NCBI GenBank assembly: GCA_963777895.1 | Contig: CAVZSF010000005.1 | Span: forward strand, 310,001-374,000 | DNA length: 64,000 nucleotides | DNA from: UBA2241 sp963777895 | GTDB lineage: Bacteria; Actinomycetota; Thermoleophilia; UBA2241 | Direction: 5' to 3' | Shown here: piece by piece, positions 50,495-60,810 of the stretch | Numbering within the stretch: the stretch's first letter is position 1 | Layout of the letters: each line of letters begins with the position of its first letter | Made by a program: the position numbers and the translations under genes | Notes under the pieces: generated by a model | Databases searched by the model: none | What the model saw: only the letters and a program-made list of their open reading frames with translations | What the model was told of the DNA's origin: nothing

Positions 50495-51172
50495 TTGCGC
50501 GTGCTGGTCGTGGAGGACGAACGCAGCATCTCCGGATTCATTCGGCAGGGCCTTACTGAGGCAGGCTTCGTAGTCACCGTCGAGGGCGATGGTCAGCGCG
50601 GCCTGCAGCGTGCCCTGACAGCCGAGTTCGACGTCATCATCCTGGACATCATGCTTCCCCGGATGAACGGCCTCGAGGTCTTGCGCCGCGTGCGCTCCGG
50701 AGGCGTAGCGACCCCCGTCCTCCTGCTCACCGCGCGGGACGAGATCGATGACAAGGTCGCCGGGCTGGACGCCGGAGCGGATGACTACCTCACGAAGCCC
50801 TTCGCCTTCTCGGAGCTGCTTGCCCGCACCCGCGCCCTTCTCCGGCGCCCGCCTCTGCAGGGCGACGACACCCTGCGGCTCGGCGGGCTCGAGCTCGACA
50901 CGCGTCGGCGCACAGCCCGCCTCGAAAGCCACACGCTCCGTCTCAGCTCGCGGGAGTTCGCTCTGCTCGACTACCTGCTGCGCCATCCAGGTCAGGTCCT
51001 CACGCGCACCCAGATCGGGGAGGGAGTCTGGGGCCTCGACTTCGAGAACGAGTCGAACGTCGTCGACGTCTATGTCGGATACCTTCGTCGCAAGCTGGCC
51101 GTCGCCAGCGCGGGTCCGGCGATCATGACGATCCGCGGCGTCGGCTACATGCTGGTCGGTGAGGCAGGCTAG
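50495..51172 (+). CDS. OmpR-family response regulator
   Basis: 225 residues. Receiver domain: LRVLVVEDERSISGFIRQGL (acidic pair), phospho-acceptor Asp in VIILDIMLPRMNGLEVL, LLLTARDEIDDKVAGLDAGA, and Lys in DYLTKPFAFSELLAR. A winged-helix DNA-binding domain follows: LRLSSREFALLDYLLRHPGQ, RTQIGEGVWG, VVDVYVGYLRRKLA, IRGVGYML. A TTG at 50495 fits the family start and has GGAGG six bases upstream. Overlaps the kinase gene by one base, hence an operon. Regulon unknown, perhaps the exported protein at 52715. Confidence 0.93.
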   Translation: MRVLVVEDERSISGFIRQGLTEAGFVVTVEGDGQRGLQRALTAEFDVIILDIMLPRMNGLEVLRRVRSGGVATPVLLLTARDEIDDKVAGLDAGADDYLTKPFAFSELLARTRALLRRPPLQGDDTLRLGGLELDTRRRTARLESHTLRLSSREFALLDYLLRHPGQVLTRTQIGEGVWGLDFENESNVVDVYVGYLRRKLAVASAGPAIMTIRGVGYMLVGEAG

Positions 51173-52599
51173 TGGAGCTCGGCACCGACTCCCGACGGGA
51201 GCCCGCTGCCTCGCCCGTGCGCACCTCGAGACGCCTGCGGATGCTTCCCGGCCGCAGGACGCTGCGACTGCGTCTCACGCTCTGGTACGTCGCCGTGCTG
51301 GCGCTCAGCACCGGCGTCATCGCCGTGCTGTTCTACCTGGGCCTCCAGACCTCCTTGATGGACCAGGTGGACCGCGGCATCCGCGAGACGGCGGCGACCG
51401 AGGCGAAGACCAGCGTCGGCGACTTCCTTGCGAATGGTCCTCAGCCGGCGACCGATGAGGCCTCGAGCGAGTCCATGATCCGCGTGCTCAGCGCAGAAGG
51501 CCAGGTACTCGGTGGTGCGGGAGCGTTTGGCCGGCCGAGTGCCAGATCGCAGCCCCAGGCGGGTTATGGGACCGTGCCGGCACCGGGGGCTCGCGCCCCT
51601 TGGCGCGTGTACACGCAGGCGGTGAAGCTGCCGTCAGGAGAGCCTGCGTGGTTGCAGACGGGACGCTCTCTGGCTGCGACTGAGGCAGCCCTCGCGCGTC
51701 TGCGCCGACAGCTTCTCCTCGGACTGCCCCTCATGCTGGTGTTCGCCGGGGTCGGCGGCGCCTTCCTCGCCGGACGGGCGCTCGCCCCCATCGACCACAT
51801 GGCCACGGCGGCTGAACAGATCACGAGCAGCGACTTGAGCGGCCGCATGGGCCCGCAGAGCTCTGAGGAGCTCGGCCGGCTGGCGGCCGCCTTTGACCGC
51901 ATGCTCGAGCGGCTCGAGCAGGCCTTCCAGCGCGAGCGGCGTTTCGTGTCCGACGTGTCCCATGAGTTGCGCACACCCCTCACTGCTCTTCGGGGCCGCA
52001 TCGAGGTGACCCTCAACCGGCCGCGCAGTCGCGCGGAGTATGAGGACACGCTCAAGGGCCTGGAGACCGAGGTCGCCCGGCTCACCCGGCTATCTGAGGA
52101 CCTGCTCATGCTTGCGCGCTTCGATCGCGGCGCCATGACACCGCGGGTGGAGCAGGTCGACCTGAGCGCCTTGCTTGCGTTGGTGGGCCGGCAGGTCCGG
52201 CCCCTTGCCGAGGCCCGAGGCCAGAGCCTGGTCGAGGACGTAGAGCGGGATCTCAGCCTGCGCGGGGACCCCGATCAACTCGTCCGCCTCTTCCTCAACC
52301 TCCTCGACAACGCAGTGAAGTTCACGGGGGACGGTGGACGCATCGGCGTTAGCGGCAAGCGGAAGGGAGCCCTGATCGAGATCCAGGTGACCGACACGGG
52401 CGCGGGGATCGCCCCGGAGCACCTTGAAAGCGTCTTCGACCGCTTCTATCGCGTGGAGGAGTCCCGCGATCGGGACAGCGGCGGACATGGCCTTGGACTG
52501 GCACTCGCGAATGAGATAGCTCGGGCGCACGGCGGCAGCTTGAGCGCTCGAAGCCGGGTCGACCAGGGGTCCATCTTCACCGTCACGCTCCCTGCATAA
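51172..52599 (+). CDS. Two-component sensor histidine kinase
   Basis: 475 residues. First helix (LRLTLWYVAVLALSTGVIAV), a 100-residue extracytoplasmic loop with VYTQAVKLPSGEPAWLQTG, second helix, HAMP (LAPIDHMATAAEQITSSDLSG), HisKA with FVSDVSHELRTPLTALRG (phospho-His), N box LFLNLLDNAVKFTG, G1 VTDTGAGIAPEHL, F box DRFYRVEESR, G2 GGHGLGLALANEIARAHGG. A complete sensor of the EnvZ/PhoR-like type. GTG start overlaps the regulator's TAG by one base. Signal unknown. Confidence 0.95.
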   Translation: MELGTDSRREPAASPVRTSRRLRMLPGRRTLRLRLTLWYVAVLALSTGVIAVLFYLGLQTSLMDQVDRGIRETAATEAKTSVGDFLANGPQPATDEASSESMIRVLSAEGQVLGGAGAFGRPSARSQPQAGYGTVPAPGARAPWRVYTQAVKLPSGEPAWLQTGRSLAATEAALARLRRQLLLGLPLMLVFAGVGGAFLAGRALAPIDHMATAAEQITSSDLSGRMGPQSSEELGRLAAAFDRMLERLEQAFQRERRFVSDVSHELRTPLTALRGRIEVTLNRPRSRAEYEDTLKGLETEVARLTRLSEDLLMLARFDRGAMTPRVEQVDLSALLALVGRQVRPLAEARGQSLVEDVERDLSLRGDPDQLVRLFLNLLDNAVKFTGDGGRIGVSGKRKGALIEIQVTDTGAGIAPEHLESVFDRFYRVEESRDRDSGGHGLGLALANEIARAHGGSLSARSRVDQGSIFTVTLPA

Positions 52600-52714
52600 G
52601 AGCCTTCTTAGACATCTCTCACGCTCTCCTTACCTTGGCTGGACATATGCCTGTTCGACAGCAAGTCCATCGGCGACCCGGCCAGCCGGGCGACCCGAGA
52701 AGAGGAGACATGAG

Positions 52715-53149
52715 ATGGCTACCTCCACGACCACCACCCACCGCAGGATCACCATCGGCGTCTTCGCCGCATTCCTGCTCTTCTCAGCGCTGCTCTACAC
52801 GGCCACCGTCGCGCAGGTCGCCGACGCCAAGTCGACCGCAGTCATCCACAGGGCGATCCTCAAGGGTTCGACCGCCTACCCGGCCGTCAACGGCGAGGCG
52901 AAATGGAAGTCCAAGGAAGGCGAGCGCGAGCTCGAAGTGCAGATCGAGGACGCCACCAGGCTGGCGGGCAAGCGCCTTGCCGTCCGCATCGGCGGCACGC
53001 TCGTAGGCCACATGAGGGTCAGCGCCCTGGGGCGCGCACGGCTGGTGAAGAGCACCCAGGCGGGCCAGAGTGTGCCCAGGTCGGTTTTGGACAAGGCTGT
53101 CAAGATCAGGACCAGCGCGGGCGTGCTGGTCGCGTCGGGGCGCTTCTAG
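52715..53149 (+). CDS. Exported or membrane-anchored hypothetical protein
   Basis: 144 residues. One N-terminal helix (ITIGVFAAFLLFSALLYTAT) serves as signal or anchor, after a Thr-rich start. The rest is a beta-rich domain (VNGEAKWKSKEGERELEVQI EDATRLAGKRLAVRIGGTLV GHMRVSALGRARLVKS), which looks like a small all-beta module, perhaps related to anti-sigma or DUF-type surface proteins; family not recognised. 115 bases after the kinase gene, same strand, so it could be a target. ATG 52715 with GAGGAGAC upstream. Confidence 0.72.
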   Translation: MATSTTTTHRRITIGVFAAFLLFSALLYTATVAQVADAKSTAVIHRAILKGSTAYPAVNGEAKWKSKEGERELEVQIEDATRLAGKRLAVRIGGTLVGHMRVSALGRARLVKSTQAGQSVPRSVLDKAVKIRTSAGVLVASGRF

Positions 53150-53178
53150 GTCTCCGCGTCCTTCGCGAGAACAGCAAA

Positions 53179-53214
53179 GGGGGCGGCGCTGGCGAAGAAG
53201 TCAGCGCCGCCCCC
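53179..53214 (+). terminator. Terminator before the giant repeat gene
   Basis: 13-bp stem (53179-53191 with 53202-53214) with a 10-base loop, 30 bases after the stop at 53149, and CCCCGTGC follows. The remaining 53215-53373 is the likely promoter region of the next gene. Confidence 0.74.
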
Positions 53215-53373
53215 CGTGCTGTTCACCCCTTGAGGCCGGTGCTAGGGTGGCCGAAGGCGTACCGCCTGTCACCGCCTCGGGGCCCGCTGGGAGCCGTCCC
53301 GAAGCTACGCGCTCGCTGCGTCATTGACGAGCCGCAGCAAGCGGCGATCGGATAGCAACGGGGGAGATATCCG

Positions 53374-56300
53374 GTGAAGCGCTTCGTGTGGCCGTCTGCG
53401 AATGTCTGCGTCCTCTTCGTCTGTAGCCTCGCTTTGCTCCTGGCCGCTCCGGTCACGGCACTGGCCGAAGGCACGCCCAGCCCCACGCCCGACCAGCAGG
53501 TCTGGGTCACCGACGGCAGCGTCATCGCCACCGCGATCGGGCCCGACGGGACCACGTACATCGGCGGTTCTTTCACCTGGGTCGGCCCCGACACGGGCTC
53601 CGGCGCGACTCTCGACGCGACCAGCGGCTCCCCAGCTCTGTCGATCCCGTTTGTTGACGGGAACGTGCAGACGGCGATCGCGGACGGCTCCGGTGGCTAC
53701 TACATCGGCGGCGATTTCAGCTCCGTGGGCGGCCTCGCCCGCAACCGCGTCGCCCACATCCTGCCGGACGGCTCCGTCGATCCGTCCTTCGACCCCAACG
53801 CGAACGGCGACGTCGACACCCTCGCTGTCTCGGGCTCGACCGTCTATGCCGGCGGCAACTTCAGCTCGATCGGCGGGCAGAGCCGCAGTTGCATCGCCGC
53901 TCTGGACGCGAGCAGCGGCCTCGCCACTACCTGGAATCCCGGCGCGGACAACCTCGTCTATGTTCTCGCCGTCTCGGGCTCGACCGTCTATGCCGGCGGG
54001 TACTTCACCTCGATCGGCGGGCAGAGCCGCCACTACATCGCCGCTCTGGATGCGAGCAGCGGCTCGGCCAAGGCCTGGAACCCCAACGCGAACGACGAGG
54101 TCCGGGCGCTCGCCGTCTCGGGCTCGACCGTCTACGCCGGCGGCTGGTTCACCTCGATCGGCGGCCAGAGCCGCAGCAGCATCGCCGCCTTGGACGCGAC
54201 CACCGGCCTCGCCAGCAGCTGGAACCCGAGCGCGGCTGGCGGCGGCGTCAACGCTCTCGCCGTCTCGGGCTCGACGGTCTATGTCGGCGGGGGCTTCACC
54301 TCCATCGGCGGCCAGACGCGCAATCGTATCGCTGCTCTGAGCGCGAGCACGGGACTCGCCGCCGCCTGGAACCCCGCTGCGGACAACTCCGTCAACACCC
54401 TGGCCGTCTCGGGCTCGACGGTCTATGTGGGCGGAGGCTTCACCTCTATCGGCGGCCAGACGCGCAACCGCATCGCCGCCCTGAGCACGGGGACTGGCCT
54501 GGCCGCCGGCTGGAACCCCAATGCGGACAACGCGGTCAACGCTCTCGCCGTCTCTGGCTCTACCGTCTACGCCGGAGGGACGTTCACCTCGATCGGCAGG
54601 CTGACCCGTAACAACATCGCCGCCCTGGATGCGAGCAGCGGCGCCGCGACAGCATGGAACCCCGGCGCGAGTGGCGAGATCTACGCCCTCGCCGTCTCGG
54701 GCTCGACCGTCTACGCCGGTGGCCAGTTCACGACTATCGGCGGCCAGACCCGCAACCGCATCGCCGCCCTCAGTGCGAGCACCGGTCTCGCAACCGCTTG
54801 GGACCCCAACGCAAGCGGCGGGGCCCCGTCCACGGTCGTCGACGCTCTCGCCGTCTCAGGCTCGACCGTCTACGCCGGCGGCGTGTTCAGCTCGATCGGA
54901 GGCCAGAGCCGTGCCGACATCGCGGCCTTGAGTGCCAGCACCGGGGCCGCCACGGCCTTCGACGCCAACGCGGACGGCTACGTCCGCGCCCTCGCCGTCT
55001 CGGGCTCGACCGTCTACGCCGGCGGAGGGTTCACCCACATCGGCGGCCAGACCCGCGACTACATCGCCGCCCTGGATGCGAGCACCGGCCTCGCCACGGC
55101 ATGGGACCCCGACGCGGAAGACACGCTCGACGCCCTCGCCGTCTCGGGCTCGACCGTCTACGCTGCCGGCCGCTTCACTTCGATCGGCGGGCAGAACCGC
55201 AACTACGCCGCCGCCCTCGATGCGAGCACCGGCCTCGCCACCGACTGGGATCCCAACCCGCAAGACGGCGGAATAGGCGCCCTCGGCGTGTCGGGCTCGA
55301 CCGTCTACGCCGGCGGGGATTTCGCCTTCATCGGGGGAAGGACCTGCGGCGGCATCGCCGCCTTGGATGCCGGCGACGGGGGCGCCGCAGACTGGAACCC
55401 CCATATGGGCGGCGGCGGCCCGGTCTACTCCCTCGCCGTCTCGGGCTCGACCGTCTACGCCGGCGGAGCCTTCACCTCGATCGGCGGACAGGCCAGGCGA
55501 AGCTTGGCGCGCTTCTCGCTTCTGCCCAGCGGTTCGATGAGCCTCAACAACGGCGACCCATACACGGCCAGAGCCTCAGTGACGATCGCCAGCTCGGTTA
55601 CGGACGCCAGCGAGATGCGCTTCCGCAACGACGGCGGCAGTTGGAGCGCCTGGGAGACGTACGGCGACAGCAAGGCCTGGAGGCTGTCTGCAGGTGACGG
55701 CGACAAGACCGTCTATGCCGAGTACAGAACGCCGCCCGGCAACGCCTTGGCGCTCTCCGACGACATCGTCAGCGGCGCCAGCAGCTTCGCCGCCAAGATG
55801 GACTTCGCCACCGGTGCGGGCCCGGAGTTCGTGGCCGTCGGCGACTTCAACGGCAACTTCGTTCCGGACCTGGTGACGGCGAACTCCAGCGCCAACACGG
55901 TCAGCGTCCTGTTGGGCGACACGTTCGGCGGTTTCGCCGCCAAGGCCGACTTCGCCACCGGCGCCGTTCCGGTCTGCGTGGCGGTCGGCGACTTCAACGG
56001 CGACGGCAAGCTTGACCTGGTGACGGCCAATGAAGGCGCCAACACGGTCAGCGTGCTGCTGGGCGACGGCTTCGGCGGTTTCGCGGCCAAGACAGACTTC
56101 GCCACCAACACGCAGCCGGTCTTCGTGGCCGTCGGCGACTTCAACGGCGACGGCAAGCTCGACCTGGTGACGGCCGACGTCGGCGCTGACAGGGCGAGCG
56201 TGCTGCTCGGCAACGGCACCGGCGGCTTCGGCGCCAGGACCGACTTCGCCACCGACTCCGAACCGAAGTCGGTGGCGGTCGGCGACTTCAACGGCGACGG

Positions 56301-59300
56301 CAAGCTCGACCTCGTGGCGGGAAACCACGGCGCCAACACGGTCAGCGTCCGGTTGGGCGACGGCAGCGGCGGCTTCGGCGCCAAGACCAGCTTCCCCACC
56401 GGCGCCAACCCGTACCGGGTCGCCGTCGCCGACGTCAACGGCGACGGCAAGCTCGACCTGGTGACGTCGAACGTCAACGACAGCTCGGTCAGCGTCCTGC
56501 TGGGCAACGGTACCGGCGGCTTCGCCGCCAAGACCGACTTTGCCACCGGCACGGGCCCGTGGTCGGTCGCCGTCGGCGACGTCAACGGCGACGGTACGCT
56601 GGACGTGGCGACGGCGAGCTACAGCACCGGCACCGTCAGCGTCCTGCCCGGCGACGGCGCCGGCGGCTTCGCCGCCAAGAGCGATTTCGCCACCGGCGCG
56701 GGTCCGCGTTGCGTGGCGATCGCCAATCTCGACTTCGTCGACCCCACGAACGATCTGGTGACGGCGAACTACGACGCCGAACAGCGTCAGCGTGCTCCTC
56801 CACGAAGGGCCCGGGCTGGCGGGAACGGTGCCGCCCGACCCGGTCGCCGATCAGCAGGCCTGGGTGACCAACGGCACCGTCTACGCCAGCGCGATCGGGC
56901 CCGACGGGACCGCCTACATCGGCGGGGACTTCACATGGGTCGGGCCCCCGACCGGCAGCGGCGCCGCTCTCGGTGCGGCCAGCGGCGTCCCCAACATGTC
57001 CTTCCCGTCGGTCGACGGCGGCGCCGTGCACGTGGCGGTCCCCGACGGCGCCGGCGGCTTCTACATCGGCGGTGAGTTCACCTCGGTCGGCGGCATCGCT
57101 CGCAATCGCATAGCCCACATCCTGGCGGACGGCTCCGTCGACTCGCACTTCGACCCGGACGCGAACGGCTGGGTCAACACTCTTGTCGTCTCGGGCTCGA
57201 AGGTCTATGCCGGCGGCTGGTTCACCTCCATCGGCGGACAGAGCCGCAACCACATCGCCGCCCTCGACGCGAACACCGGCGCCGCCACGGCCTGGAACCC
57301 CAAGGCGAACAGACCTGTGATGACCCTCGCCGTCTCGGGCTCGACCGTGTACGCGGGCGGCGAATTCACCGCGATCGGCGGGAGGAGCCGCAACTGCATC
57401 GCCGCCCTGAACGCGGGCAGCGGCCTCGCGACGTCCTGGAACCCCAACTGCAACGGCCGGATCGGCGCTCTCGCCGTCTCGGGCTCGACCGTCTATGCCG
57501 GGGGGTTCTTCAGTGCCATCGGTGGCCAGAGCCGCGACGCTCTCGTCGCTCTCGACGCCGTCACCGGCGCCGTTACGGCCTGGAACCCCCACGTGACCGG
57601 CAGCGGTATGTTCGGGGTCGTTTCTCTCGCCGTCTCAGGCTCGACGCTGTACGTCGGAGGGGGCTGGGACTCGATCGGCGGCCAGATCCGCCAAGGGCTT
57701 GCCGCGCTCGATACGAGCACCGGCCTGGCCACGGCCTGGAACCCCGCACCAGACGGCGGGGCGAGCGCCATCGCCGTCTCGGGCTCGACCGTCTACGTCG
57801 GGGGCGACTTCACCTCGATCGGCGGGCAGTCCCGCAATGGCTTCGCCGCATTGGACACCGGCACCGGTCTGGCCACGGCATGGAGTCCCAACGCGGATAG
57901 CCAGCCCATGACCCTCGCCGTCTGGGGCTCGACCGTGTATGTCGGACGGTGGCTTCACCTCGATCGGCCTCCAGTACCGCAACCACATCGCCGCGCTGGA
58001 TAGCCAGCGGCGCCGCCACGCAATGGGATCCGAACGCGACGAGCGGGAGCCCGGACGACTACGCCAGCGTCTTCGCCCTCGCCGTCTCCGGGCCGACCGT
58101 CTACGCGGGCGGGCAGTTCACCACGATCGGTGGGCAGAGTCGCAGCAACATCGCCGCCCTGGACGCGAGCAGCGGCGCCGCCCTGGGCTGGGACCCCAAC
58201 GCAGACAGTCAGGTCAACGCTCTCGCCGTCTCGGGCTCGACCGTGTTCGCCGGCGGGAACTTCCACTCCATCGGCGGACAGAACCGCGACCTCATCGCCG
58301 CTCTCGATGGCTTCGGCGCCGCCACGGCCTGGAATCCCGGCCCTACAGGCGACGGGGTCAACACCCTCGCCGTCTCGGGCTCGACGGTCTACGTCGGCGG
58401 GAAGTTCCAGGCGATCGGCGGCCAGGCCCGCGACAACATCGCCGCCCTGAACGTCGGCAGCGGCATCGCCACCGCCTGGGACCCCCGCGCGGACAACCAG
58501 GTCAACGCCTTGGCCGTCTCGGGCTCGACCGTCTACGCGGGCGGCCAGTTCGGCTCCATCGGCGGGCAGGGCCGCGACTGTATCGCCGCCCTGGGTGCGG
58601 GCAGTGGATCGGCCACCCCGTGGAACCCCGGCGCGAACGACGAGGTCCTCACGCTCGCCGTCTCGGGCCCCAATGTGTACGTTGGCGGCCGCTTCACCTC
58701 CATCGGCGGTGAGCCGAGCGGCCATCACCTCGCCGCTCTCGATACCGATCCCGGCGGCAGCCGCGTCACCTGGAGCCCCGACGCAGGCGACTGGGTCTAC
58801 ACCCTCGCCGTCTCGGGCTCGACCGTGTACGCCGGCGGGCAGTTCGCCACCATCGGCGGGGAGAGCCGCGGCAACGTGGCGCGCTTCTCATCACTGCCCG
58901 CCGGTTCGATGACGCTCGACGGCGGCGCCCTCTATACGGCCGACGCCGCAGTGACGATCGACAACTCGATCACGGGGGCCACCGGCGCCACCGAGATGCG
59001 CTTCCGCAACGCCGGTGGCAGCTGGAGCAACTGGGAGACCTACAGTGCCACCAAAGCTTGGACGCTGCCCGCGGGCGACGGTGACAAATCCGTCTTCGCC
59101 GAGTACAGGACCTTCTCGGGCAACGCTCTGGAGCTATCTTGCAGCATCGTCCTCGACACCATCGTGCCGCTCGCCAGCGACAGTGCCGACGGCCAGTGGG
59201 AGCGGGGCTCCACCCTGACCTTGACGGGAAGCGACGCCGGCTCGGGGGTCGCCTCCATCACCTACGCGATCGATGGTGGGGATGAGCAGACAGCCTCCGG

Positions 59301-59799
59301 CTCGGCGACCGACCTCGTCCTGCGCACCTGGAAGCGGGGCGCCAACTCGGGCGTGCACACGATCACCTATCAAGCCGTGGACGGGGCCGGGAACCTGAGC
59401 GCCTCGGGCTCGTGCGAGGTCCTGCTCGACGGCAAGGCGCCGCTGACGGTGGACGACGCCCCGCGCGACCTGGCCGGGCAGCCCATCCCGCAGGCGACAG
59501 GCGTGACCGTGCACCTGGCGGCATCGGACCAGCCCGGCCTCTCCGGCGTGGCCGGCACCTTCTGGAGCCTGGACGGCGGCCTCTGGCAACAGGGAAGTTC
59601 GGTGCTCGTGCCGGCGCCGGCCAATCACTCGAACGACGGCCTGCACTGGGTCCGCTACTACTCCGTGGACAACGCCGGCAACGCAGAGTCACAGAAGATC
59701 TGCGCGGTGCTGATCGACACGTCCGGCGGGGGAGGGGCCGCGAAGGCGAGTCGCGCGAGGGCTTGGGCTCCGGTTCGGACGACGGTCCGGGTGCGTTGA
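53374..59799 (+). CDS. Giant exported propeller/FG-GAP repeat protein, frameshifted in three places
   Basis: About 2140 residues if repaired. GTG 53374 has GGGGGAG seven bases upstream. Signal peptide VCVLFVCSLALLLAAPVTAL. Then a run of about 17 repeats of about 42 residues with the core LAVSGSTVYAGG-FTSIGGQ-R--IAALDASTG-AT-WNP, typical of propeller-like surface proteins. Around residues 810-1130 seven FG-GAP/VCBS repeats (VAVGDFNGDGKLDLVTAN, VSVLLGDG-GGFAAK). A second block then restarts WVTNGTVYASAIGPDGTAYI GGDFTWVG with another 15 or so repeats, and an Ig/OmpL47-like end with TYAIDGGDEQTASG. Single-base shifts near 56778, 57944 and 58003 break it. Intact frame 53374-56778. A cell-surface or secreted adhesion role is inferred. 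Confidence 0.85.
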
Positions 59800-59878
59800 G
59801 GAGCGCGGCAAGCCTGAGCGGGGACCCCTCCGGTCCGCTCCCATAGGGTCCGGCGAGCCTATCCACAGGAGGCAGACC

Positions 59879-60154
59879 ATGGTCGGCAAACGTCAGATCG
59901 ATGGGGAGGAAGCGCGTGCTCTCGGCACCGCGCTCGGCATTGACTGGTCGAAGGTAGATCTCAAACAGTTCCGTCGCGGCCTGGAGGTCGAGCTCGAGCA
60001 CGGCGCCCGCGACCCGCAGACCAACGTCACGAACGACGATCTGGCGCTCACCGGCAAGATCGCCTGGGCGCATCTGAAGGAGTTCCCAGACTACTACTCG
60101 CGCCTGGACACGCTGGAGGCGGAAGCCGATGCGTACTGGGCCTCGCATCGCTGA
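59879..60154 (+). CDS. DUF5661 family protein
   Basis: 91 residues: KRQIDGEEARALGTALGIDW, KVDLKQFRRGLEVELEHGAR DPQTNVTNDDLALTGKIAWAH, a pattern I recognise from DUF5661 proteins, ending with an acidic helix (EFPDYYSRLDTLEAEADAYW). Function unknown. ATG 59879 with AGGAGGCAG. Followed by a membrane gene 74 bases later on the same strand. Confidence 0.75.
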   Translation: MVGKRQIDGEEARALGTALGIDWSKVDLKQFRRGLEVELEHGARDPQTNVTNDDLALTGKIAWAHLKEFPDYYSRLDTLEAEADAYWASHR

Positions 60155-60228
60155 CCGCGCCTGCCTGCCGAGTCAGCCGTCGAAGTCGCCGACACGGCCT
60201 CGCGGTCGTCTCAACAGTGGAGGACACC

Positions 60229-60693
60229 ATGGCCGACATCTTCGAGTACGTCCCGCATCCGCATGTCGAGGAGCGGAAGGTGAAGGGACCACCCACGGTC
60301 GCGGCGGCCGTCGCCCAACTGCACGGACCCGGGCCCATAGGCCGTCTCAACGCCAAGGTGGGACTGAAGATCACCGTGATCGTCGGCACGATGTGGTGCG
60401 CCTACCTGTTCACGCTGCTCGCCCTGATCAGCGCTCCCACTGCCTTCAAGAGCGGCAACTCGCTGATCATCGTCGCCTGGATAGCCCAGACCTTCCTGCA
60501 GCTCGTGCTGCTGCCGATCATCATCGTCGGGCAGAACGTACAGGCCGCCGCTGCCGATGCCCGCTCCGAGGCCACTTACAAGGACGCCGCCGCGGTGCTC
60601 GAGGAAGCCAAGCAGATCCAAGCCCACCTCGCCGCCCAGGACGCCGAGATCGCGAAGATCCGCGCGTCCCTCACCGCGTCCGCCTCTGGGTGA
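60229..60693 (+). CDS. Hypothetical membrane protein with coiled-coil tail
   Basis: 154 residues. Two predicted transmembrane helices (KITVIVGTMWCAYLFTLLAL, IIVAWIAQTFLQLVLLPIII) and a C-terminal coiled coil (YKDAAAVLEEAKQIQAHLAA). The plan resembles DUF1003-like proteins but the marks are weak. ATG 60229 has GGAGG at five bases; the GTG at 60217 is less good. Same strand as the DUF5661 and DUF294 genes. Confidence 0.66.
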   Translation: MADIFEYVPHPHVEERKVKGPPTVAAAVAQLHGPGPIGRLNAKVGLKITVIVGTMWCAYLFTLLALISAPTAFKSGNSLIIVAWIAQTFLQLVLLPIIIVGQNVQAAAADARSEATYKDAAAVLEEAKQIQAHLAAQDAEIAKIRASLTASASG

Positions 60694-60810
60694 GGGGCGA
60701 GCGGACGGCAGGGCCGCCGTGTGCTGGCCGCTGCTTGCGGGAACAGCTCCGGCCGGAGCGCGTTCCATGGCCAGTGGCTTGCGACTGGTTAGGGGGAGCC
60801 GCGGGATGCC

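Noticed and set aside
53820..58870. Tandem repeats considered as a CRISPR array or direct-repeat satellite
   Set aside because: Unit length near 126 bases, in frame and coding; no short identical repeats with unique spacers.
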